Shown here: positions 12,556-24,255 of the stretch, in pieces
How positions within the stretch are numbered: position 1 is the stretch's first letter
Layout: each line of letters starts with the position of its first letter
Source: Numida meleagris
Taxonomy: Eukaryota > Chordata > Aves > Galliformes > Numididae
Reading direction: 5' to 3'
DNA: 64,000 nt
NCBI RefSeq assembly: GCF_002078875.1
Contig: NC_034413.1
Span: forward strand, 63,407,594 to 63,471,593
Translations under genes and position numbers: made by a program
The notes under the pieces: generated by a model
The model's database searches: none
The model's input: the letters and a program-made list of their open reading frames with translations, nothing else
Told to the model about the DNA's origin: nothing

Positions 12556-15056
12556 GTATTTCTGTGCTATGTAGAACAACGACTGTAACTCTCGGGTATC
12601 TGCCCCGTTATTCTACCATTTCTGCCTGCCATACTACAGAAATAAATTCATTCTTGTTTCCCTTGTATGGATGCAGGACCTGATGTCCTAGCTGGAAGCC
12701 AGTGCCCAAACTCTTGTGGGAAACTACGTGGCAAAGCTTTGAAACCTCTCTCGTGCGGCAGGATACTATACCTGCTTGTAGTTACTGTGGGTTTTCATGT
12801 GCATCTTCACTGTCCATGTACTACAGAATTTTTTTCCTGTGTCATTTATCATATGAAAAACAGCATTTTAGGGACTTCTTAAGATTTGATTTGGTAAAAA
12901 CCACGAAAAAGTTATAGAATTGATGACAGAATTTGCAAGTTGCTCTCAGATGGTGGTTCTTGAACATACTACTTAACATAAACTTTCAGTTCATTTTTCC
13001 AAAAAAAAAAAAGATCTTTATGGTGATTTAACTATATAATAATTTCATTTAACTTGCAAGTAAGAATTAGTTTCCGGCTTCCAGTGAAACAGCGATAAAA
13101 TGCAATAATACATGTGAAAACGAATTATCTATAAAATTGTTATCTGGATTTGTAAGCTGCTTATTAGTTCTAGTGTCTATAATTTGCTGACTAACCTAAT
13201 ACTGGTTCAGATTTTCAGTGGAGATTTGGCTTGAGAATGCATTAAAACATGTAATTATTAACCAATCTGATTTGAGTAAGATGCCTCCTTTTTATCTAAA
13301 GATTACATATTACCCGCTTCTCTTGTCTCACTGTTTAGCTTTCTTCTACTCTGCAGGATTTCTAGTTGTGCCAAGCCTACAATTTTCATATTACCATCTA
13401 GATAGCAATTGAAAGGAAATAAGCCTTTAATAATTTCCTACTAGGAAAGAAAATCAACGTGTAAGAAAGCGAACATAGGGGTAAAAAAAGCTTTTAAAAA
13501 TTGCATCAGCATGTATCTATAGGAACTATATTCTTTAGCAATCTAATGGGAATTCTCATGGAGTAATAAAAATAACAGTAGATGGATGTAGGTTTTTACT
13601 ATATAGTTGTCACAAAAATTAAGCAAATAGTATATTCTCTCATATAAAGAAATTAACTAGTCAAGTGCTTGGAATCCTAACTAATAGAAATGGCATTTTC
13701 TTGTTTTCTCTATGCTGTATTCTTATGTTTTCATTGATTATTTTGTTATGCAGGTGTTCTAGATTTGAATAATATGAAATCAGGAGAGAACATCTCTTAC
13801 TTAGCAAGATGGATTACTCTAAGTGGTTGTGACAATGATGTAGATAACACAAAATTGAGCTGGTTTTGTCCATCATCTTCAGATATCAATCCAAACCCAG
13901 AGGGGAAATTCAAATTTATGCTAGTTTTCACAGAAACCTACTGGCATGTGCCTAAACCTCTGCTTGGGAAGGAAACAGAAGGGGGGTCTGAGGCCCTCAT
14001 TAGATGTGAGTTCCTGGAGCATACCAGGGCCCAAAGTAATTTACTCTAATCAGTCATCCTCCATTTTAACACCATGGTTTGATGGGGAATATGCAGTCCC
14101 TTCTTAATAGCACAATTGGGTTCTGTCTGATAGGTTTGGATGTCCCTGCCTTTTCTTTCTCGTGGTCTTGAGCTCTGCAGGGAGCTGGTTTCAGAGGTTT
14201 GAACTTCACAAACCGCAGGAGAGCTGACCCAGTCCTGTGAAATTGCTCCTGTTGCTGTTTTCAGGGAGAATGCCTTCAGCATTTAATATTTTCTTGATTT
14301 CTTTGCACAAGTGACACTTACAAAAACTGAAGGTTTTATTTTCTTCCTGCACACTATCAGTGTAGGAACCCCCTCTGTGTGTTGTCCTGTGCCCTGACCA
14401 TCTTGTTCAGCCATATCAGTTATTTTCCAGGCATGCTGTGGATACTTGTGAGATTCCTGTAGGGCAACTATCAATTAGAATGGGTTGTCCTATAAGCTGT
14501 TTTCTATGCTGTTATTCATCTGCCATTTGAGGCTTCTGATTCTTCAAAATAAAGAGCAACTCACATCAGATACTGTTCTTAGCCCTTAGAAGGGATGAAA
14601 AATATTTTTCACATGTGTATAAACAGATTTATAAAAAAAACCTATATTTCAAAGACTGAAGACCAGACCATGATCATGCCATATCCATGTAGCACACGAT
14701 ATCAATAAATGATCACTGCATTAGCTCGTGCAACCTTGTTCCTGAGTAAAAGGTAACCTGTTTGAAAGTAATCCACAGATTATTTCAGTAATTTAGACAA
14801 TGGAGAATCTACTGTATCTCTTGGAATATTTTTTCCATAATAACTGTTCCTGTGGTTTAAAATACGAATTTGAGATTACAGTCATCATTTCTTTTAAAAT
14901 ACTCCTTCCTAAAATACGAAAGATACTGGAAATGTCTCCTCTTTCTCTGTCAGTGGGTTCTAATTTGTTAACCTCTTGGTGATGAGAAACATTTTTCTCA
15001 AGCTCCTCTACTGAGGAAAGTGTTGGATTTCTATCCAGATTCCTAAGGGGCTTTCA

Positions 15057-15345
15057 CATAGAATTATAGAATCATTAAAATTGGAAGACCTCTAAGATCT
15101 AGTCCAACCATCAGCCCATGCCTGTGACTGCTCTCGAATCACATCAGTGCCACATCCACTCTTTTCTTGAACACCTTCAGGGATGATGACTTCACCACCT
15201 TCCCAGACAGCCTGTTCCAGGGACTCACCTCACTTTCTCAGAAGAAATTTTTTCCTAACAGGCAACTTGAACCTCCCTTGGTGCAACTTAAGGCCATTAC
15301 CCACTCCCTGCTTATGTGTTTACCCATTTCCTCATCCCAGTAAGG
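15057..15345 (-). mobile_element. CR1 LINE 3' fragment, minus strand
   Basis: It starts with two octamers in reverse orientation (CATAGAAT then TATAGAAT), then ATTGGAAGACCTCTAAGATC and GTCCAACCATCAGCCC, and runs through CAGAAGAAATTTTTTCCTAA and TGGTGCAACTTAAGGCCATT. This is the usual CR1 3' UTR plus the region antisense to the ORF2 C-terminus. Substitutions and indels have destroyed the reading frame. The copy is 5'-truncated at about 289 bp. Confidence 0.9.
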
Positions 15346-18300
15346 TACTCAGTATATGAAGATTTTGGATAACTTCTGCCACTATAAAGCTATTCTGATT
15401 TTGGCAGATACCATTTTTTTCATAATCTTGATCTGAAATTTCTGTCATTTCCCCACGCTTCTGATACTTGCAGTGTTCTATTATGTGTTTGGGAGTTTGG
15501 TACTGTAATATACTAAATGTACTATTATAGGTAGTTGTTTATTATATGTTAATGTCTGACTTGATATTTTTATTTGACAGGTTTCTAAAGGGACCAAGGC
15601 TTACATCACCATCTGTTTCCTCCTGACTGTGCTATTGAATTCCAGGCCATCTTTGATACAGCAGGAAGAGTCTAGAAATCAGGCAAGTTCCACCAAGTTT
15701 TGAAAACTCAGTGACTATGCATGAAATGAGTGCTCATTGGGCAGCGATGCTGTTGTCAGTGTCTGGTTGTGCTTCCGTGTAGTAGTGGCTCTAATGCATT
15801 CCCCAACCTGGTTTGTGCTTGCTCCATTGGCAAATGGGGCCTGTTAGTGGGATGAGAGGAGGAGTGCTGGGGGCACATTCCCTGGGGAAGGGGAAATTCA
15901 GTACTGCTACTATGGCAGAGGATGTGCAGTTTGTTGTGGGGTTGCACTGCAGTGAGGAATACAAACGTATGAGAAACTGGATTTTCATGATTTCTGCTGG
16001 TATTAGATGTTATCATTCATAATGTATAGGTATTGTTCTATGAAGGAACCTCATAGTATTGCTTATTAAATCTAATTCTATTCCTTCATAGTCCCTGTAC
16101 AATTTGTGAAAATTATTCATGACCAGCTTTTATTTTTATGGGCTCCCCAGACTGCTTGCAATCATGTGCAAGAAATGCTTTCAGTCATATCAGTGGCTTT
16201 AAAAGTATTTATTTGGATGGTAAAATTATTTCTCTCATCTACTATGTGCCCTCTGAAGTGCAAAATTTATCAGTGGGCCTATTCTGAGTCAGGCTTAATT
16301 TGTTTCCCTTTTTTCCATTCCTATTCTAGCTTCTTCAGATAAATTTTCAAAAATAGCCTGGCATATGTTAAAGCCTGGTCTAACAGATCAGGATCCTGCT
16401 CATTCAGACTATCTGTATAACTAAGAAGGGGAAGGAAAAAGCTGTATCATTATATTTTGAGAATCATTGGATATTCCTCCAAGATACACTGTCAGTAGCA
16501 TTTGATATTATTGGATGGATGTTGGTAAATGAGTTTGTACTGCTGTGGATGCTGAGGTGTAAGCTGGTTCCATGGGACAGAGGAATAAGGCTGTTGCGAA
16601 GTAAATTGTGTCTTCAATGGGGTTCAAAGACATTTAGGAAATGTATGAATGCATCAGCTCCAGAAATGGATTGATTGGCCTAACTAAAAAACCAAAAGTT
16701 GAGTGGAACTAGGTTATACTCCACCTAACATTACTTGCATTTGCATGAAACTTAATCTAAGGTCTTGATTTTGGTATGATGAATCTCTGTATCTTTGAAG
16801 AAACCTGGATAAAACTGAAAGAGGAAAAAATGTATCTTGATTTCCCTGCATTTGGTGCCTTTTCATGAGTGCGAGGAGTAGGATGCTTCCTATCTGTGGG
16901 AATAAACATTTTTGCCTGTAATTATGGGATATAGCAGCTATGTCCTACTCAGATGTACAATCTCTTCATTTTGGATAGAATAGCTGCTTGGGTTCTCAGT
17001 TTCAATTGTTACTCGAGTCTGAAAGCACTCTATGGAAAGCTAAGCTTTTATGAGCAGCTAATTGCTGAAGATAACAACAGGATTTTTACAACTGTGACAT
17101 TTGTTGAATTAATATATGTGAAAGATGTAGTTTCCTGACAAATGTTTTTACAGCATTGAGATGTTGAGAAAAATCAAACTGACTTCACTATAAGAACTGA
17201 AACATTAAAATCTATTCTGAAGACTACAGGAAGAGATGAGGTGTCCTTTTTAGACTACTCATTAATCTTCCAAGAAGAAGAAAAGAAATTTAATATTGAA
17301 AATTACATACTCATTACCTACTTGCTTGGGCATTAAAAACAAATATGAGAACGAGCACAAGATAGAAGTAGCAAATAGTTCTAATTTTAAGGGAGCTGAT
17401 TTCCGTGATACGTGCCATGGAAATTCTGCAACATGTAGATTAGTTGAAATAGAGTATTAAGTTCAAATGCTGAAATGTGATCTGAAATGGTAAAAAATAA
17501 ATAAAATTCTGAACTGTGGATTTTAGTTTGTACATTCAAGTACATAATTTAGAACTTGTACATCTAGCCATTAAAATAAATAGCTTTTAAGTCAGATGTA
17601 GTTGTGTCTAATGGCAGAAGCAGTGTGATCCAACTTCTGAAGCTGACCAGCAGAGCAAGAATGTGCAATTCAGTGAAATATTTGCAAGTAACATTGCAAA
17701 TCAAACTAATTACTCGTATGAAAAAATGTCAGTCATGGACTAATACGACCACTAGATGTTTCTGTAATTTGTTCACGGATAATTAGCAGACAGAAAGAGA
17801 CAAAATCCCTTTGGTGCAGTTTTCAATACAAATGACTCATTCAGTCCTAGTGGGGACAGGTAAATAATACAGTCAACACCAAAATCTTCTGAAATACATG
17901 CAAGAAATGAGGCAAAGATCCAGCAGAGGGAAATTTGTTCTGAAACCTAGTACAAGGTGAACAGCAACTGAAGTGAGACCACAGAGCCCATGCTTGATTT
18001 CCAGCCAACGTGAAATTTTCAGCTGGGCCAATTGCTCACTGACATGACAATATCCTTATCGCTACACAGATAACATAAATGGACTGATAAAAGAGCAGGT
18101 TACCTAGAACTCAATGCTTGTGCACAACTGAAATTCTGATGAAACTGATTTTTGCTTTTGGAGTACCTAATCATGGCTGCTGACAAAGAACCAGGGTGTT
18201 TTCCCCTCCTTTTAAGTGAATTTTAAAGTAATCTTAGAGATGAATGCTTCTGGTACGCGCTCAAGAGTTACTCAGGTTTTGCTGTAACAGCTGCTTAGCA

Positions 18301-21300
18301 AAGCCCTGCGTGTTCAAGGAGTGTCCTTAACACAGTGGTCTCTAGTTGAGGCATTTCTGTAACTCTGTTCATTCTATTGAATGGAAGAAATCAACGATAA
18401 TACGCTTTAGGATGTATGCTCTATAGGCACAAAATAGTATTGCATAAAAAACTTTATTTGAATCTTTGCTCTTGGAATTATATTGAAGCAAACTGGAAAT
18501 TGTGTTTTTTTTCCTGGCAAGAAGATTTCATAAAAGTTTGAAGGAGTGCACTTTCCTGGTGAAACCAGGATTTCCAGTGATGATGACAATGTAATTTCAA
18601 ATGCAACGGGCAAGAGCCATACTGAGTGCTTATTTTATAGTGCATAGTAATGTTTAAATGAGTTTCCTTGAGATGTCTAACACTGCAGGACAATGTGTAA
18701 GAGCTTACGGCTTTTCTCATCAGCTACTGTTTGTGCTGATAAATTCTACATAGACTATGTAACCACAGGAGTATATCTTTATTAAAACAAGCTGCTAGGA
18801 AAATAAGGCTTCCAGTTAAAGTAAAAAATGTGTTCATCATTAAACACATTAGGAAGGCTGAAGGATACAAATATTACAGCTATCTGTAAATGCATTCTGT
18901 GTAGTTCTGATTAACACCAGAAATTTTCTAGCATGAGCAGATGAAACTAAACTATGCAATTTGATAATAATGGAGTGGGTATTTTGCTTTTAAAACTAGT
19001 TTCTGAGATGAGCCATATGACTAAAACTTGGGAGTTTCTGCATTGTGTCCACAGGGTATAGGAGTGCTGTCCAGATGGATGATGCTAGTGAGGTGGGAAG
19101 GGATGAATGTGGGAAGAGCATGCTTTCTGGAGGGACTACTTAGATATGAAAATACCATGTCCTCTTCCTTGACCCAGCACATCTGCTATGTGGGTCTCAG
19201 ATGTGATGGTTGATTCACGGCTATCTTGTGGATCAAGAAGTGGGGAGGATGTGTGTCCTTCTATCCCCTGTATTTAACCCTTACTTTAGAATTTCAAAAT
19301 ACGTTTTCTTCAGCTTAGTTTGCTTAGATACCTAAGCAGCACAAAACCTCTACTGTTATGGATAGATATGCATATCACAGTTCAATGTTACAAACACTCT
19401 CTAATCTGTTACTGATGATCTGAAGGTACTTCTTGTTTCTCAAGCTACAGTTTTAGTCTTACTTCCAGACATGAGTTGCACCTTCTAAATTTAGGGGGAA
19501 AAAAGAGGTTTGATCATCTGAACTCCAAAGGTAAATGAAATCTTGTATCTGTGTTGTAAAATTCATATTTAATGTAATTATAAGAACCTCAATATTTTTC
19601 ATAGTCATCTGCAGTCAGAAAGGAAGAACTCTCACCTATTCAATTTTGCCACATATCTGTTACTTAGAGCATGTCATATAGAGTCAGCTAGTTTTCTGAA
19701 ATGGTAATCCTCCATTCTGGAGAAGATAATGTCTGCAAACAAGAATTCAACAGTTTTCAAGCCTGCAGCTTTGAAAAACCAACTTTTTATCCCCTGTTTG
19801 TTCATACCAAGCATTGTATTTTGTGATTGACTGTCCCCCAGAGAATTCAAACGTTGATGCCAACTTCAAGCATACTACTTCTGTTCTTTTTATCAGAAGG
19901 AGGCAATACACAGTTAAGTAATATGAGTATGTTTCATTTTAATATCAGTCCTCAAGCATATTTATTAGTAACTTGCCTAGATTCTAAACTGCAAAGCATG
20001 TGAAACATTTGCCAGGCATCTAAAACTGAAGTCCCTTGATGGAACAAACATCTTCTGCACATTGTAGGCTAGATGCTGAAGGAGAAGCTTGTTCCATTCT
20101 CCAGCCCCATACTGTGCCAGTGCTTCTAGTCAGGAGGTTGCTGCTGAAAACACTGCTATGTATTCATCCCAGACACTATACTCTGTGGTAATCAATAACC
20201 ATGAAACAAGTAACAATGTCTTTAATGTACACTTCCACCTCTATTGCCCATACTGCCCTTAAGCAGACTATAAAACAGGCTTTTTAACATTTGAGTGGTG
20301 CTGTGAACCATCCCGTCTGACTTCCGTAATGCTAATTATATGAAATTTCTTCCCACCAGTTACTTCACAATTTTTCTTTCCTTGTTTTGCAAATTCCTGC
20401 TGTTGATACAGTGGTAACTGAAGTTTTCATCTTTCCTATCTACTTTATTTAGCTGAGCTCACTCGTGACATCTGGGACTGTACTTCATTTGTCTCCTTAT
20501 CAACTGCACTTTGTACTGTTAGCTTAAAATCTCCCGTTGCTCCAGAAAGTCCACAGCACAAATTATCCTCTCTTATGATTGGTAATGTTCCCTGGGGCTT
20601 TTTCTTCATCTTAAAATTGGATTGATATTCCATAGCCAGAAGTTCTAGCTTTTAATCTCAAAAATTACACAAGAATAAGGCCTATCTCCAGCACTTAGTT
20701 GCTGTCTTTAGCCAAGAAGAGATACTGAGGAAAATAATTGTGAACTTGCTGTGCTACTAATTCTTCTGCTAGCTGAACACTTCTCACTTATAGCTATGAG
20801 CTTTATTAACTACCTGATTCTTCAGTGACTGGCTTGGGTAATGTCCTGCAGGCTTTCTCCTGTCCACTGCTGCCAATTAAGGTTTGCAAAACGACTTCAT
20901 CTTCCCACCTCAGTTCAGCTACATGCTGTGCATAGAGAAATTAAAAGCTTCTCCTCTTTCCAGGTCTTCTTTTGGTTTGTGCACCCAGCAGTTGGCATTT
21001 CATGAACCCCCGAAATCAATTCTGGTCTTGGGCAGAGAGGAAAAGGAGAAAAATTCTATTTCACAATGTCCAGTGTGGACCTGATTGTACCCCTTGCGTA
21101 GTATTACAGCTCCTCTGGTAATGCTAACCCAGGTGTTTTATCTCACAGGCTAATATAAACTGCCCCTGAGTGCTGCTCAAGTTCATTCAAGCTAATAAAT
21201 ATACAGGGCTGTGTACAAATACTAGCCTGCATTGTGTACACACATAATTTAGAATGAGTATTTATTTTCCCTGTGAGTGCACTCTGTCATGGGTCAGCAA

Positions 21301-22466
21301 GCCTGATTTCCCTTTATAGTTGTAATTTCAGTTACTCTTTTTATTAAAGATTAACAGAAATCTTGATGGCACAAGTTATTTTCATAAATAAGGAGTAATG
21401 GAGAAGGCATTGGAAATGCAAGATAAAGAATACAGTGCCTTTAAAACAGTGTAAGTTATGGGCAGCACTAAATAAATAGTATGACATAATAAAGGTTGAA
21501 TTTAGAATATAAATATCATACCCTCTGCAGACATAAGCATACAAGTTCTACTGAATATCACTAGATGTACAGGAATATGCCAGGCCTTTTGGAAAAACTA
21601 ATGGTGATCAATCTGTAGTCCTATTACATGGAGGCTTTGAGTGACTTGATTAAAGAGAAGTGTGTTCCAGTTCAAATTGAAAATGATCTTAATGAGCCAT
21701 GTCATTAGGCATTTTTAGAGGTTTGAGTCAGCTGTCCTCATTCAAAAGCAGTCTTCTGAGGCAAACTTAACTTGGCTCTGCTGAACTGGGTGCCCAGTGG
21801 TCATGGCCACCTGGTAGGAACCTGCAGCATCTCTTTAATCATACACCAGGAGGATAGAGAGGTGTGGAAATGCGCTGGCTATGTCCTAATAAATCTTCAC
21901 TTGCTCACGAATGATGGCCAATCATTTCCAGTCAACACCAAGATTTATTTTGCTGTATGCTGAGATTAGCAATGAGATTTTTCATCAAGCTGGACGCTTG
22001 GTATACTGCAGTAAATAGATTAATGGAAAAGAAAAGGAAAAAACTTTTGCTATTGCATAGCTTGGCTACTTGCTGGATGGATGTCAAGCCAACAAGGAAA
22101 GAAGGACATCAGCTTGTCCTGAATAGTTAAAACAAGGTTGTTCAGCTTTCTAGAAACCACTTTATTAATAAGTTGTAAAGAAGAGAATTTCAATACTGAT
22201 TTTTTTCAGTTATGAGAAATTCTATAAAGAGGTGTGGTTTTATAAAAAAAAATGAAGATATAATCTACTCATATTTCGTAGACTTCAGGTTTTCTATTTC
22301 TCTCAAAGTAAAATATGTATTTTATTTTGGTTTATTGTGAAGTAGGATATTATTTTCAAACGTAAAGGTAATGAAAAGACAATGAAAAGAAAATTGTCTG
22401 AAACAGATCTGCTGTCCATACAGATTTACTGAAAATAGGTTTCAGGAAATGAAACAATGTTTTTTT

Positions 22467-22482
22467 GGGGGGGTGGGGAGGG
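22467..22482 (+). other. G-quadruplex-type motif
   Basis: G7-T-G4-A-G3 can supply four G-runs of three or more with single-base loops, which fits the usual G-quadruplex pattern. It follows a T7 run and no promoter or gene is visible nearby. Structure formation is inferred. Confidence 0.6.
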
Positions 22483-22734
22483 AGAACAAAAAAGCAAGTG
22501 CAAATATAAAACAGCTACTGAGGAGGGAAAAAACAACAACCCAAAGGCTAAATATTAAGGAACAAAAACTCCTGATATATGTAAGAGGATTTTTGCTTTC
22601 ACAACCTGTCTCATTAAAGCTATCAAAGTGGAACTTCTAAGAGGAAGCCTACTCAAGTGTGTAATTGGTTGCAGGGAAAACTCCTAACCTATAGCATACT
22701 GCATTTTGTCAGCATATTGTAGAAATGCATAGTG

Positions 22735-23140
22735 ATATAAACACACATTAATCCTGTAATTAAAATTGCATCAGGCATAATGTACTTTCATTAGAAAGAA
22801 CATTAGCTGGTTTTAGCAATGATTTCATGGAGAATTTGTGTTCTCTCAAGCTAGCTAGACAATGTCTTCAAGTCTTGTACAAAAAAGGAATCAAATCTTC
22901 AATCCTGTACATAATTTGGAACACTGTGGCATTTGTTACAGTAATTAATATTCACTATAATTTGACCTCTGATTAGCCTATTGCTTATTTAAATCAAAAT
23001 CTATCAAACTTTCAAATTTCTACTGATCAAACAACTGATTACAGATTATGCAATTCACCTTTGAAATTTGCCTGATAAATATTGGCTGAATGAACTTGTA
23101 ATTTGGAAATGCGAGCCTTATTAATTATCTAATTAATAAA
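22735..23140. promoter_or_regulatory. Candidate conserved non-coding element next to CR1
   Basis: The block is rich in homeodomain-type cores (CATTAATCCTGTAATTAA, CAGTAATTAATATTC, CTTATTAATTATCTAATTAA) and contains TAAATCAAAATC and ACTGATTACAGATTATGC. It has no simple repeat or transposon signature and stops at the CR1 insertion. It may be an enhancer-like conserved element or just AT-rich sequence. Confidence 0.22.
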
Positions 23141-23149
23141 GCAACTTTA

Positions 23150-24255
23150 CAGTATCTTAGGGGTTGGAAGGGACCTTTAGAGATAATTGAGTCCAACCTC
23201 CCTGCTAAATTAGGCTCCCTACAGCAGATTGCACAGGTGGGTGTCCAGATGGGTCTTGAATATCTTTAGAGAAGGAGACTGCACAACCCTCCCTGGGCAG
23301 CTTGTTACAGTGCTCCATCACCCTAACACTAAAATTCTTCCTTGTGTCTGTGTGGAACTTTGTGTGTTCGAGTTTGCGTCCATTGCCTCTTGTCATGTTG
23401 CTGCACACCACATAAAAGAGCCTGGTTTCCTCCACTTGACTCCTGTCCTTTGGATGTTTATGAACAGTGATGAGATCCTCTCTCAGCTTTCTCTTTTCCA
23501 GACTGAAGAGTCCCAGTTCTCTCAGTCTTTCCTCCTCAGGGAGATGCTCCAGGCTCCTAATAATCTTTGTAGCCCTCTGCTGGACTCTCTCTAAAAGTTC
23601 AATGTCTTTCTTGAACTGGGGAGCCCAGAACTGGACACAGTACTCCAGATGCGGCCTCACCAGGCTAGAGTAGAGGTAAAGGATAATCTCCTTTGACCAC
23701 TAGGAAGACTGTGTTCTTCTTAATGCATCCCAGGATACCATTGGCCTTCTTGGCCACAAGGGCACACTGCTATCTCATGGCCAACTAGATCCTCCTCTGC
23801 AGAGCTCTTCTCAAGAAGGTCAGCCCTAACCTGTAGTGCTGCATGTGGTTATTACTCCCCATGCATAAAATTCTGCACTTGCCCTTGATGAACCTCAACA
23901 GCCTCCTCTTGACCCAACTTTCTAGCCTGTCCAGGTCCTGCTGGATGGCTGCACAGCCTTCTAGTGTGTCAGCTGCTCCTCTCAGCTTCATACAGTCAGC
24001 AAATTCGCTGAGGTTACACTCTAACCCTTCATCCAGATCAACCAGTGCCACTTGCTTGCGCACTCCTCTAAAGGCCTCCAACTAGACTGTGCTGATGATC
24101 ACAGCCCTCCAAGTTCTGCCAGTCAGCCAGTTCTCAGTCCATCTTGCTCTCTACTTATCGATCCCACACCTCCTAAGTTTACTTTCGAGGATGCTATGGG
24201 AGACAGTGTCAAAAGCCTTGCTGAAGTCAAGGTAGACAATGTGTTTCTAAGCAGG
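23150..24255 (-). mobile_element. CR1 LINE, 1.1-kb 3' portion, minus strand
   Basis: The longest repeat in the window. It opens with the reverse complement of a CR1 tail (CTTAGGGGTTGGAAGGGACC, then GAGTCCAACCTCCCTG), runs through the ORF2 C-terminus and reverse transcriptase core, and ends near GAAGTCAAGGTAGACAATGT. About three quarters of a full CR1 (roughly 4.5 kb) is missing at its 5' end. The terminal octamers are eroded at the 3' end, pointing to an old insertion. The insertion lies directly beside a TAAT-rich block. Confidence 0.93.
23219..24081 (-). pseudogene. CR1 ORF2 (reverse transcriptase) fragment, dead
   Basis: ORF2 of CR1 encodes an endonuclease-reverse transcriptase that copies the element into the genome. 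Here the minus strand keeps two recognisable pieces. The first has a reverse transcriptase segment where the catalytic FADD box reads FADCMKL (24003-23992), so the second catalytic Asp is Cys. The second has the C-terminal [20 protein letters not shown] and [16 protein letters not shown]. The natural end ([11 protein letters not shown], stop at 23219-23221) is in a different frame from the preceding piece, showing a frameshift near 23,260. It cannot be functional. Confidence 0.88.

Larger units (their letters stand above)
8075..15056. other. AT-rich unique non-coding DNA
   Basis: No gene recognised across 7 kb. It contains the AT-repeat block at 9622-9738, a 24-bp palindrome at 12532-12555 and a TAAT-rich block near 11860-12300, listed separately. 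Open frames such as 13765-14049 (94 codons, non-ATG first codon) have no recognisable domain. Confidence 0.55.
15346..23149. other. Unique non-coding DNA
   Basis: About 7.8 kb with no gene I can support. Open frames are all under 90 codons and lack domains; overlapping frames on both strands at 15756-16022 come from a locally less AT-rich patch. A G-rich tract lies at 22467-22482, and a TAAT-rich block precedes the CR1 at 23150. Confidence 0.55.

Noticed and set aside
13765..14049. 94-codon plus-strand frame
   Set aside because: The first codon is TTG, there is no domain, and a polypyrimidine/AG-like upstream sequence is too weak to call an exon.
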